A stretch of 16,436 bases of DNA from Baffinella frigidus (lineage: Eukaryota; Cryptophyceae; Cryptomonadales; Baffinellaceae): positions 21,093-37,528 of the forward strand of contig MU647870.1 of NCBI GenBank assembly GCA_026770585.1, given 5' to 3'. Below the pieces are notes generated by a model. That model was not told the DNA's origin. It was given only the letters and a program-made list of their open reading frames with translations, and ran no database searches. Positions 1 to 7,639 of this stretch are shown here, in pieces. A program made the position numbers and the translations under genes. The stretch's first letter is position 1. Each line of letters opens with the position of its first letter.

Positions 1-23
1 CCCGCCTCTCTCTATCACAGTCA

Positions 24-3000
24 ATGATCGTCAAGAAACTCCTCAACCACACCGAGCGCCATCTCACCGACATGGGCCTCGACGGGACCAAGGAGCTGCA
101 GTATGTCCATATCCCAGGACTCGCCAATCCGTTGGACAGACGGTGTGGTGTGGATAATATCAAGAGAAACGCGGTTGCCTACAGACGCGCTCAAGCCCTT
201 GAGAGCAAGTCCATCATGGACTGGATCTCCGCATTCAACAAATGCCGGTCGCACTACGCAGCGGCCTTCTCTCCTGGGAGTGGCAACAAGAAGAGTGGTG
301 GACGTGGCGGTCGTGCCGCCCAAGGTTCGGGTGAAGATGCTGGAGATGTCGAGGAAGACCTCGCCGATGTTCAGGCCGCCAACCGCGCAGCTGCTGCCGA
401 CAATGCCTTCATCAGCAAGATCGAGTACTACCTTCCTTGTATTATGCGCCCGGTCATCACGACAGAAGACCTCGCGGACATCAACGACGATTCTGTGAAC
501 TACGATTCGGTACAAGTGTCAATGTACCCGTCGGGGTGTGACGTTTCGCATGGATTCCAAGAGGCTGCCGTGACGCTCGTTGCACGGCCGGTTGTATCGG
601 AAGATTTTTTTATGGACTTCCAGCGAGGGTATGACGTTGGGTCATTCCCACCTCTCATACGAATCGTACTTCTCGACTTCGTTATCGGGTGTAGCGACCC
701 GGCCGTTGCGGAGTGTGTCCTGAGCGATGCTGACCTGGTACCTCTTACGACACTCGGGCGCCAACAACGGTTCTACTCCGTCCAGTCCAACTGCATGGAC
801 AACTACATTCGACAGGATGTGTATGGTGCATGGAAGGCAGGTTTCCAGAAGCATCAAGTCGAAATGTCCAAGACATACTCTCGGGCCGAGACGGGAAACA
901 AGTCGTGGCAAGTTACCAAGCTTCTAATGGAGAAGGCCAGTGTCTACGCACAGCAAGCGATTCAGTTCCACTGTTCCAACATCTCGGATGGCGTGTACCG
1001 TTCGGAGATTGTGACTCACGTATTCGAGGTGTACCAACAGCTCAAGGGAGAACTTCACGAACGTCTCAAGAGGAACGTCGCATCGTGGGGGCGTTCGGAT
1101 CGACCATCCGAGTGGAACTTCATCGACAGCACTTCCCAGATGCGGCTTCTCTTCTACCGTGGTCTCAGGGAGTTCAACCAAGACGCCAAGATGTCCTACA
1201 CAAACATCGCGATCGTGACGGAGCTGTTTACGACGATGATCCAATGGTTTATCCACCCAGGCAACGCAACGTGGTCTTGCTGGCTCATCCCTCTCCAAGT
1301 GGTCCCACAGAAGGCGCAACTTTACCGCGCGTACAACAAGGACGGCAGCAAGGCTATTTGTCAGGACAAGCCCAACTCTACGGGGGTGGACGAGGTGGCA
1401 TGCCGCAGCTTCGAAGGCATGATGTGTTTGTGCAACCCAGAGGTCTCTCGCAGCGACGGGCGTGCTCTCGACCTTGCGATGTGCAAAGCTGGACGCGAGA
1501 CGCCAGTTGCACGTGAGAGGCGTAACAAGGTCATGGTCTGCAACAATAAGGTCGCGGCGGAGCCCGACCCTTCTCTGGTGAACCGCATGCAAAGCTCCAC
1601 AGAAGAACGTAACTTGGGGGACGCCGACTTGGACGCCAAGATCCGCGTAACTCCGCGGAACCGTACTACCATCCGTGATGGGACTGTCTTTACGACGGAT
1701 ACCAACGACAAGGGTACGCGCGAGGCACAGCGCTGGGAGCCTGTGGGTGGATACAACCCGGCCTTGCATGCGACGAATTGTCAAATTAACAACGCCCGGA
1801 ACCAAGAACAGTGGGCAACACTTCTGGTTGCGACTAAGTGCATGAGTACGGGCCGGGACACGGAGAAGAAGCGCAAGCGTACACACCGGGGGGACTTCAC
1901 CGTCAACCACGCGTCTGGAAGCTCGCAAGGCGTTCGCGACAGTGTCAAGTGCAAGGAACTGTCCACGTTGCTTTGTGTGTTGCCGCATCTCACGGGGGTT
2001 TTTGTCGGGTTCATGAACAAGCTCGGGTTCACCAGCATGGAGATCAGTCCTCTGACACAGATGTACATGGATTATCTGTACTGGCGCTTCGACTCGCTCT
2101 TCAGCAAGTTCGTGGGGGTACGCCTCGGCAAGTCCTTCCAGCGCACGTGCCAGGGGCATTATGGGCGGCACATTGCCGACTTTACCATGGCCCGTCTCAC
2201 GCTTGAATCTGTCAAGGAGCCGGACTTCGACAAGGCCCTGGCGACCACGATGAACGTCATGGGGTACAACTGCTTGCCGGTGGGCGCCGTTCCAGGGTGG
2301 ATGGATGACTCGATGCGTGAGGGTATCGACGGACAGCTTCTTGTGTTGCACACAGTCATCTCTCCGATGCTCAACGTGCCTGCCTTGAGCCTGCAGTGGC
2401 TCTGCAAGGCGCTTCTCCCGTACGAGACATTGTCGGACGAGGACCGCTCGTACGTGGACAACCACGAAGACGCGATGAAGCTGGCTCTTTGGGTTAAAGG
2501 CCTGGTGGACAACGACATGTTTGTGTACGAACAGGAGGTAACTATCACAGGGGGCGGACAAGGCCCCGGTGGTGCAGACAGTGCCATCCGTGTCGAACGT
2601 GGGCAGAAGCGTGTTCATCCTTACATCTCCACCGCGTCTAATGCGACAGACGAGCACAGCTACCTTCGTACCAGAACCAAGAACCGCGGTTTTGCAGAGG
2701 AGATCGCGAAGAAGGTTGTCAAGCACCCGGATATGGTCACCTACAGCAAGAATACTGGATTTACTTGTGATGACAAGGTTGTCAAGTGCATGATCGACCG
2801 CACGACGCACATGACTCTCGCTTTGGAAAGTGCGTTTGGAACCTACGAGCTCTGCAACCCTACGACCCTTTTCTCCATCGCCCAGCGCAAACTCGGGGAC
2901 TATGCCGTTGTGTCTCCGATCTCGGAGGCGGTCCAGAGTAACACCAACGCTATGCTCGACCCTTCCTACGCGATGATGCAGACTATCAGCGTCCAGGATA

Positions 3001-4316
3001 CTACCGAGGTTATGTTTGGTGTTAACATGACACTCGCTGTGGTTATGACTTCGTTGCTCGGGGGTAACAACGTACCGAACTCGCAAGTCGACGAACGGCT
3101 GACACGCTCCTTGATGTGGCTCATGATGCGCGACGTGCCTATCCAGTTCACTGGACAGGATGGTTCCCGCTATCTGCGCAAGAACTTTCGGGGCAACTGT
3201 CCTAATTGCGATTTCAACGTTCTTGAAGGCTACAACGAGCCGCGTCCTGCCTACATTGTACGTCCGACACATGACCACGAGAAGGAGTTCAACCGTATGA
3301 CGCATTTCGCCTGCACTGTGTACAAGTCCTACGCCCCCGAGGACTGTGTTCACATGTCCGAGCTCACCTCCCTTGCCAAGAGTTACGCGGCCCGGACTAT
3401 CCTCGACATCAGTTTGACATACGCGACCCCTCGTTACATGTGTATGTTCGACACGCGCTACCCCGTTGTGTTTACGTACGAAGGAATGGACTTGGAGTGC
3501 ACTCGCTTGGGGCGGTCAGTGGACAGGATTGTCTGTGGCCATCTTACGATCTCCGCTCCCAAGTCGGTCAACACTTCATCGGTCCTAGCGCATACTACAC
3601 CCTGGAGCATCCGTTTTTATGGGGAGCATGGTACAGAGCACAACATCAAGGGGACCAATGTCATGGAGATCGACGAAGCCCTTGCTGCCCGTCATTCGGT
3701 GCTTCTTCCTCTCATCCAACGGCATAACGCCGTTGTTTATTGTGAAACTACCAATTCCTTTGGGGTGATCCAGCCGATACAGACGGATCCCCGGACGTCC
3801 TTCCACAAAGACACCTATTTTGACGTTTCTGAGGACGTCTGGGGGTATCATGTGGCCCTTGAAAACAGACGCCTCGAAGACTCTGTGAGCATCAGTGCGC
3901 TGACGGTCGAAACGAGCATTGTGGCACTTGCGAGTACCATCTGGCTTCGTGGGGATGTGTACACACTCTGTGGTTCCAATACCGGCCGGCACGCCGACGC
4001 GCCTCGGATGACCTCCGGCAACCGCAAGCACAACTCTCCGTACTGTCATTATATCCCGGCGGTTGTGTCTTACCCGAGCACGTACCCGACGAAAATGGCA
4101 CAACTGTATTCCATTTTCGTCGAGGTCGCGTATTCGATGCGTGGTGACTCTGAGCAAGTTCGCTACGAGATGATGGAGATCAACCTAGAGGTTCTTCGCG
4201 AGCAGGGTCTCTACACAGCACATGAGACCCATCCGCCCCTCTCCCACAGTGACCCCCGTATTGCTTTCGGTGATGACGTTACGGTTGTCGGTTTTACCTC
4301 TTCTGGGTTCCAGTAG
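24..4316 (+). CDS. Probable herpesvirus-type major capsid protein (possibly 5'-incomplete)
   Basis: This is the dominant gene of the window, 1430 residues with no introns or frame breaks. The size fits herpesvirus major capsid proteins (HK97-like floor plus tower, roughly 1300-1400 residues), which form the hexons and pentons of the nuclear capsid. I see no polymerase, helicase or terminase motifs that would argue for another large herpesvirus protein. Visible details are a Gly/Ser/Lys-rich then acidic and Ala-rich low-complexity stretch at about residues 83-127, a second Gly-rich loop at 843-852, and a single CxxC (C1059, C1062). No signal peptide or membrane segment is seen. The ATG at 24 has a weak context (T at -3), and the frame has no stop between it and the window edge, so the true start may lie upstream; the next Met is residue 17. 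Codons TTA, CTA and TCA are absent over about 810 consecutive codons, a strong bias. The capsid call is inference from size and context. Confidence 0.5.
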   Translation: MIVKKLLNHTERHLTDMGLDGTKELQYVHIPGLANPLDRRCGVDNIKRNAVAYRRAQALESKSIMDWISAFNKCRSHYAAAFSPGSGNKKSGGRGGRAAQGSGEDAGDVEEDLADVQAANRAAAADNAFISKIEYYLPCIMRPVITTEDLADINDDSVNYDSVQVSMYPSGCDVSHGFQEAAVTLVARPVVSEDFFMDFQRGYDVGSFPPLIRIVLLDFVIGCSDPAVAECVLSDADLVPLTTLGRQQRFYSVQSNCMDNYIRQDVYGAWKAGFQKHQVEMSKTYSRAETGNKSWQVTKLLMEKASVYAQQAIQFHCSNISDGVYRSEIVTHVFEVYQQLKGELHERLKRNVASWGRSDRPSEWNFIDSTSQMRLLFYRGLREFNQDAKMSYTNIAIVTELFTTMIQWFIHPGNATWSCWLIPLQVVPQKAQLYRAYNKDGSKAICQDKPNSTGVDEVACRSFEGMMCLCNPEVSRSDGRALDLAMCKAGRETPVARERRNKVMVCNNKVAAEPDPSLVNRMQSSTEERNLGDADLDAKIRVTPRNRTTIRDGTVFTTDTNDKGTREAQRWEPVGGYNPALHATNCQINNARNQEQWATLLVATKCMSTGRDTEKKRKRTHRGDFTVNHASGSSQGVRDSVKCKELSTLLCVLPHLTGVFVGFMNKLGFTSMEISPLTQMYMDYLYWRFDSLFSKFVGVRLGKSFQRTCQGHYGRHIADFTMARLTLESVKEPDFDKALATTMNVMGYNCLPVGAVPGWMDDSMREGIDGQLLVLHTVISPMLNVPALSLQWLCKALLPYETLSDEDRSYVDNHEDAMKLALWVKGLVDNDMFVYEQEVTITGGGQGPGGADSAIRVERGQKRVHPYISTASNATDEHSYLRTRTKNRGFAEEIAKKVVKHPDMVTYSKNTGFTCDDKVVKCMIDRTTHMTLALESAFGTYELCNPTTLFSIAQRKLGDYAVVSPISEAVQSNTNAMLDPSYAMMQTISVQDTTEVMFGVNMTLAVVMTSLLGGNNVPNSQVDERLTRSLMWLMMRDVPIQFTGQDGSRYLRKNFRGNCPNCDFNVLEGYNEPRPAYIVRPTHDHEKEFNRMTHFACTVYKSYAPEDCVHMSELTSLAKSYAARTILDISLTYATPRYMCMFDTRYPVVFTYEGMDLECTRLGRSVDRIVCGHLTISAPKSVNTSSVLAHTTPWSIRFYGEHGTEHNIKGTNVMEIDEALAARHSVLLPLIQRHNAVVYCETTNSFGVIQPIQTDPRTSFHKDTYFDVSEDVWGYHVALENRRLEDSVSISALTVETSIVALASTIWLRGDVYTLCGSNTGRHADAPRMTSGNRKHNSPYCHYIPAVVSYPSTYPTKMAQLYSIFVEVAYSMRGDSEQVRYEMMEINLEVLREQGLYTAHETHPPLSHSDPRIAFGDDVTVVGFTSSGFQ

Positions 4317-4320
4317 AGCC

Positions 4321-4374
4321 GCCTGTATAGGCCCTAGGTAGGCCTCTGCCTGTATAGGCCCTAGGTAGACCTCT
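4321..4374. repeat. Two tandem copies of a 27-bp repeat
   Basis: Copies occupy 4321-4347 and 4348-4374 and differ at one base (G or A in GTAGRCCTCT). Each begins GCCTGTATAGGCCCTAG. The upstream stop codon (TAG, 4314-4316) sits in GTAGAGCC, which resembles the GTAGRCCTCT part of the unit. Confidence 0.9.
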
Positions 4375-4550
4375 TGGTGTGGTGTAATGGCGAAGTAAAC
4401 AAAAAAACACGAACCCCGTTGTGGATTATTAGAGAGACTTTGATGCAGGTGGGTTTGACAGAGTCCTTTAAGTCGATGGGTCGATTGTCTAGAAAATGGT
4501 TTAAACCACGTTCCCGTATGAACTGGTGGCGCTGGCTGTGTTGGTGGCCA

Positions 4551-4665
4551 CAAAACTCATGATCTGTCCTACCCAAAAATCATGATCTGTCCTATCCAAA
4601 ACTCATGATCTATCCTATCCAAAACTCATGATCCATCCTATCCAAAAATCATGACCCGTCCTACC
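4551..4665. repeat. Five tandem copies of a 23-bp repeat
   Basis: Copies start at 4551, 4574, 4597, 4620 and 4643. Each starts CAAAA, carries TCATGA (a perfect 6-bp palindrome, altered only at its last base in copy 5 where the next positions also vary), and ends TCCTAYC. Copies differ at about four positions. The array sits between two converging genes and about 50 bp from the minus-strand polyadenylation signal. Confidence 0.92.
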
Positions 4666-4717
4666 CCCGGTTGGTTCGAGTGTATCGTATGCACGACACG
4701 TGTTCTCTGAAGTCCCA

Positions 4718-4723
4718 TTTATT
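4718..4723 (-). terminator. Polyadenylation signal (AATAAA) for the 4740-5423 gene
   Basis: TTTATT on the plus strand reads AATAAA on the minus strand. It lies 17 nt past the TAA stop at 4740-4742, a normal distance for a short viral 3' UTR. Confidence 0.75.
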
Positions 4724-4739
4724 ATGTGTACATTCATAT

Positions 4740-5423
4740 TTACTGCCTCTCCTTGAAACGTCCTATCGTGATAGACGGAACCTGTACACGAACAGGGCGA
4801 GTTGGCGTCAGAACATCGTCTGTTGTAGATACAAGACCACCGATCGAATGTCCTACGTCGATTCCACCGGACAGGAACTTAGTCGCATGTTCGTAGTGCC
4901 CCACCCACTGTAACACAAACGTGTTGCGCACTGCCTCACTGCACTCAAAGTAACGCGGGAAGAAGTTCCGAAGCCTGTCGTATCGCTCCGTGCTGTTGGG
5001 AGTCGTACTCGTCGCCGTCTTCAGTGCTGGGAGATCTTCTCCGTCGTACACAAGGAGACGGAACGTATCATCGTGGTTCAGTGTACAGTTCCCCACGAGT
5101 ATTGTGCCAGGCATGAGTCGTGGTATCTCGAGCGCTGCTGACATCGAATACGCCTTGCCCGTACGGCAGGTGATCACAATGTTTCCAATATTGGACGTGC
5201 CCGCAAGTAGGACCGGGTACGAGTTCGCCGGGACCCATGTAGTCATACGTCCGTCCTGTGCCGCGCTCACGCCACACTTGAAGCGTCTTACAATTGTGTC
5301 TATTTCATACGCAGGGAAACACTCTGTACCACACAGAATGGTACGTACATGGACGACGAGGCGTTGCTCTTCGGTCATAGCAACCTCTCCATTTGGTATG
5401 TGGAATTCTACAGCGTCTGTCAT
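4740..5423 (-). CDS. Small protein resembling a degenerate nucleotidyltransferase / snurportin-like domain
   Basis: The protein has 227 residues. The ATG at 5423 is the first in the frame; upstream to the next stop there is only non-ATG sequence. The order of motifs resembles the covalent nucleotidyltransferase fold of mRNA capping enzymes, ligases and the cap-binding domain of snurportin. These are a strand pair around residues 70-94 where motif I would be (AGTSNIGNIVI, no KxDG lysine); a motif III-like MPGTILVGN at 104-112, where GxLxDGE would be expected; a IIIa-like FRLLVYDGEDL followed by ERYDRLRNFF (121-155); a motif IV-like IGGLVST (194-200, Gly where Asp is usual); and a motif V-like end, IGRFKE (220-225). 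If this is right, the missing Lys makes it catalytically dead and more likely an RNA-cap or nucleotide binder. An own AATAAA follows the stop. The fold is inference; it could also be an unrelated viral protein. Confidence 0.6.
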   Translation of the reverse strand: MTDAVEFHIPNGEVAMTEEQRLVVHVRTILCGTECFPAYEIDTIVRRFKCGVSAAQDGRMTTWVPANSYPVLLAGTSNIGNIVITCRTGKAYSMSAALEIPRLMPGTILVGNCTLNHDDTFRLLVYDGEDLPALKTATSTTPNSTERYDRLRNFFPRYFECSEAVRNTFVLQWVGHYEHATKFLSGGIDVGHSIGGLVSTTDDVLTPTRPVRVQVPSITIGRFKERQ

Positions 5424-5463
5424 AACACCAGACGAGTTCCACAACGGGTAAACCCCGATGCGT

Positions 5464-5473
5464 CCTAAAAAGG
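5464..5473 (-). promoter_or_regulatory. Candidate core promoter element (TTTTTAGG / CArG-like)
   Basis: CCTAAAAAGG fits the CC(A/T)6GG CArG consensus and reads CCTTTTTAGG on the minus strand. It ends 41 nt before the ATG at 5423, the spacing seen for clear TATA boxes elsewhere in the window. It may act as a weak TATA for the minus-strand gene. No better TATA is visible in the 5424-5574 gap. Confidence 0.35.
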
Positions 5474-5484
5474 GTGGTCAAAAA

Positions 5485-5513
5485 GAGACACGTGGCGGGT
5501 GGTCGCGTGTCTC
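5485..5513. repeat. Inverted repeat in a divergent promoter region
   Basis: GAGACACG (5485-5492) and CGTGTCTC (5506-5513) are perfect 8-bp inverted arms around a 13-nt GT-rich spacer. They lie midway between two divergently transcribed genes, so a protein-binding site is as likely as an RNA structure. Confidence 0.6.
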
Positions 5514-5574
5514 GGTTCGTGTGTGGTGACACTGAAACAGGACATAGTTGAGTGTTTTATTTGACAACTTTCGA

Positions 5575-5985
5575 ATGCAACGTTTCGATAAACACAGACA
5601 ACACGTGTTACCACTCTTTTACGGGATTTGTCCCATAGAAACACACTGTCTCTGTTGCAGCTGTCTCGTAACACGACACGTGGCTATGGGGCATGTTTGC
5701 AGAATCTGTGAACAGACTCTCGTGTTAGGCAGTACGTGTATTGATTACAGTACGTCCGTGGCGGGCATCCCCCACTTGGAAGCAGCATGTGCTCAAGTCG
5801 AGAATGACCTACACGATAGCTTCAACGCGTTTTGCTTTAAGTGTCGGCGTATCACGATGTCCGTGCCTCTAGGTGTCGCGGTGAATGAACAAGTGTGCTA
5901 TTTACGGTCACAGGTTGACTGCTTCGAGCAGCTCAAGTCGTACGAGCTGGTTCTCAAGAAGGCGCCAGACGAATTAGGCATCTAA
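5575..5985 (+). CDS. Cysteine-rich, probably zinc-binding small protein
   Basis: The protein has 136 residues with 13 cysteines. Three CxxC pairs are visible: C27/C30 in HCLCCSC, C42/C45 in CRIC, and C87/C90 in CFKC. The first two pairs, 12 residues apart, look like one zinc ribbon or a RING-like knuckle, but a full C3HC4 RING cannot be traced. There is no signal peptide or membrane segment, so a nuclear or cytosolic role is likely. The ATG at 5575 has a weak context. A T-rich TATA-like stretch (TTTTATT, about 5555-5561) is only 20 nt away, so translation could instead begin at the ATG at 5686 (G at -3, G at +4), which would drop the first CxxC. I keep 5575 because it retains the paired motifs. 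The gene converges on the 6034-7521 gene across a 48-bp hairpin. Function is unknown. Confidence 0.65.
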   Translation: MQRFDKHRQHVLPLFYGICPIETHCLCCSCLVTRHVAMGHVCRICEQTLVLGSTCIDYSTSVAGIPHLEAACAQVENDLHDSFNAFCFKCRRITMSVPLGVAVNEQVCYLRSQVDCFEQLKSYELVLKKAPDELGI

Positions 5986-5987
5986 TT

Positions 5988-6027
5988 CCACGGGGAATTA
6001 GACCGTAGACGGTCTAATCCCCCGTGG
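5988..6027. terminator. Strong hairpin between converging genes
   Basis: Arms 5988-6005 and 6010-6027 pair over 18 bp with one A-C mismatch (5996/6019) around a TAGA loop. An alternative hairpin uses 5982-5989 with 5994-6001 (CTAATTCC/GGAATTAG) and overlaps the plus-gene stop codon (TAA, 5983-5985). The element fills the gap between two 3' ends. No AATAAA is visible nearby on either strand for these ends. A role in 3'-end formation or blocking of read-through is inference. Confidence 0.7.
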
Positions 6028-6033
6028 GTAGGT

Positions 6034-7521
6034 TCATGCATCGCCTCCTGCGGACGGGTTGACCCATCCCGGACCCATTGCGGACGGTATCGCACCTGGT
6101 GGTAGTGTCGATGGGTGTGCTGCGGGTACTACGGGGGGTTCAATCGGTGGGTGTACTATCTTTTCTTGAACGGGGGCTGCACAGATTGCTGCGATCGTGT
6201 CGCATATCACGTACTGGGCCGCCGCATATAGGATGGTGTCGCTGTCATTTGTAAAGTGTGGCAATACACCAAACACAAAGATGGTTGCCGTATATGTGAC
6301 ATCCAGTATCAGCATTGTATTCGCACATAGAGTCCACTGTCCAGGCCGGTGGTGTGCGTCATACATCTTTTGCATGCACCGAAACAGGAAAATGAAGAAG
6401 AATCCAGCCACGTATGCGTTGTCTGGTGTGCCGTACAGTACACAGGTTGCAAAGTGTATACTCCCGATCATAGCGTTTACACCATCTCGTTGTGTTTCGG
6501 GGGCGTTTTCAGCAGACGGGGGTTCATCCGAATGTACATCCAGTGCTCCTGTAGACTTTGTAGGTGCTCCTGTAGACTTTGTAGGTTCTCCTGTAGACTT
6601 TGTAGGTGTTCCTGTAGACTTTGTAGGTGCTCCTGCAGACAATTTAGGCGCTTCTGCAGCCTTTTTAGGTGCGTCTTGTATGGTTGATACCATCACCGAT
6701 ACGGTATATGCCCAGTATGTTGTCGATGCCATGATGTACACAAGAGATACAAGTAGGAATGTTCTATCTTCTATGGTGACGAATGGGTGCATACGCCCAT
6801 CTGTGTGAACGAGCATTAGGAGAGCCGTACCAGTCAGTAACACCCATGCAACGATATTGTGTGTAAGATGGCTCCGAGCCCTTTGGCTGACAGCCTCCGC
6901 CGTGAGCACCACCACTACCAGAATCAATACACTCATGAACGTATACAGACCCGCCGCTTTACTTAGTTCTTTTGTGTGTATGTAATTGTTCACTGGGTCG
7001 TATATGACGTCTAGATTGTTGTCCATTATATCACACAGACTTATGTCGTCTTTCCCATAGTTCGACGTTTTATTCGCTGCTTGTGTTTGCTCCCCTGGTA
7101 CAAGTTGACGCCGTTGTCCGTTTAAACAATTAGAAACCGACCCCTCAGAAACAAAGACTGTATCTGTAGGGAAGAATCGACTCCCATTACTCGTCATACA
7201 GAGTGCTGAGTTCACCGGAACACACGAGACCTTTGTGTTTGGTGGTACATGCGAAGGAAACATGCGCTCCCAATCTCCTATGAGGTTGCTATTTGCGGGA
7301 ATACAACGTACTCCACGTCTGGTAACACGGATGAGCTTGCAGCTGCTCATCAATTGGATTATCGTACCAGAGTCCCACCACATCGCACTTGAAGGATTGT
7401 CCACACTTCGCAGAAATGGAAACGCTGTTTCTGCGTCTACGATTGGGATGGAGTTGCCATTGCAGTAATAAGGGGTACATCCAAGTAGCAACAGTAACAG
7501 TGGAATCCCCTTATGTGTCAT
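6034..7521 (-). CDS. Multi-pass membrane glycoprotein with seven-residue repeats
   Basis: Read from the ATG at 7521 the protein has 495 residues. It starts with a typical signal peptide (about 1-20, run of six Leu), then a Cys-containing ectodomain (21-190) with N-glycosylation sequons at N112 and N150. Six hydrophobic segments follow at about 191-211, 221-239, 254-278, 368-382, 398-420 and 430-449, and the protein ends in a Pro-rich tail (455-495). Between the third and fourth segments lies a hydrophilic loop with PTKSTG-type heptad repeats (about 284-325). The frame opens further upstream to an ATG at 7656, adding 45 residues with its own hydrophobic start. However, the shared TATA element at 7562-7577 lies downstream of that ATG, so 7521 is preferred. 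It is likely an envelope or ER/Golgi membrane protein. Multi-pass topology recalls glycoprotein M-type proteins, but I see no sequence match to that family. Confidence 0.8.
   Translation of the reverse strand: MTHKGIPLLLLLLGCTPYYCNGNSIPIVDAETAFPFLRSVDNPSSAMWWDSGTIIQLMSSCKLIRVTRRGVRCIPANSNLIGDWERMFPSHVPPNTKVSCVPVNSALCMTSNGSRFFPTDTVFVSEGSVSNCLNGQRRQLVPGEQTQAANKTSNYGKDDISLCDIMDNNLDVIYDPVNNYIHTKELSKAAGLYTFMSVLILVVVVLTAEAVSQRARSHLTHNIVAWVLLTGTALLMLVHTDGRMHPFVTIEDRTFLLVSLVYIMASTTYWAYTVSVMVSTIQDAPKKAAEAPKLSAGAPTKSTGTPTKSTGEPTKSTGAPTKSTGALDVHSDEPPSAENAPETQRDGVNAMIGSIHFATCVLYGTPDNAYVAGFFFIFLFRCMQKMYDAHHRPGQWTLCANTMLILDVTYTATIFVFGVLPHFTNDSDTILYAAAQYVICDTIAAICAAPVQEKIVHPPIEPPVVPAAHPSTLPPGAIPSAMGPGWVNPSAGGDA
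6545..6670. repeat. In-frame 21-bp tandem repeat, six units
   Basis: Units start at 6545, 6566, 6587, 6608, 6629 and 6650. The first four are nearly identical and the last two diverged. On the coding (minus) strand they give 7-residue units of the type (A/T/E)PTKSTG, with degenerate APKLSAG and APKKAAE. The period is a multiple of three, so copy-number change keeps the frame. Confidence 0.92.
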
Positions 7522-7561
7522 ATCATACACTGTAGTGAATTGCCACGGTCCAGTGTTTACA

Positions 7562-7577
7562 CGTATATACATATACG
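7562..7577. promoter_or_regulatory. Bidirectional TATA element for a divergent pair
   Basis: CGTATATACATATACG is almost symmetric and gives a TATATA-type box on both strands. It lies 43 nt from the minus-strand ATG at 7521 and 76 nt from the plus-strand ATG at 7640, so it can serve both the 495-residue membrane protein and the 155-residue protein. Confidence 0.55.
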
Positions 7578-7639
7578 ACAACCCGTCGCATAATCTATAC
7601 CATCTGGGGTTAGTAGTACCTATCACAACCAGTACTAGA

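Larger units (their letters stand above)
4317..4739. other. Convergent intergenic spacer rich in repeats
   Basis: This 423-bp gap lies between the 3' end of the capsid-size gene (+) and the 3' end of the next gene (-). It holds a two-copy 27-bp repeat, a five-copy 23-bp array and one minus-strand AATAAA. The stretch 4375-4550 between the arrays shows no credible gene: its only open frames use non-ATG starts or are very short. I see no plus-strand AATAAA for the upstream gene. Confidence 0.7.

Noticed and set aside
924-3353. An 809-codon open frame antisense to the capsid-size gene
   Set aside because: Its codons are exactly in register with the sense codons, so its openness only means the sense gene avoids TTA, CTA and TCA over that span. 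This is codon bias; the product looks low-complexity basic with no motifs.
6197-6808. Plus-strand open frames opposite the repeat region of the membrane glycoprotein
   Set aside because: They are mirror images of the 21-bp repeat array and the codon pattern of the real minus-strand gene.
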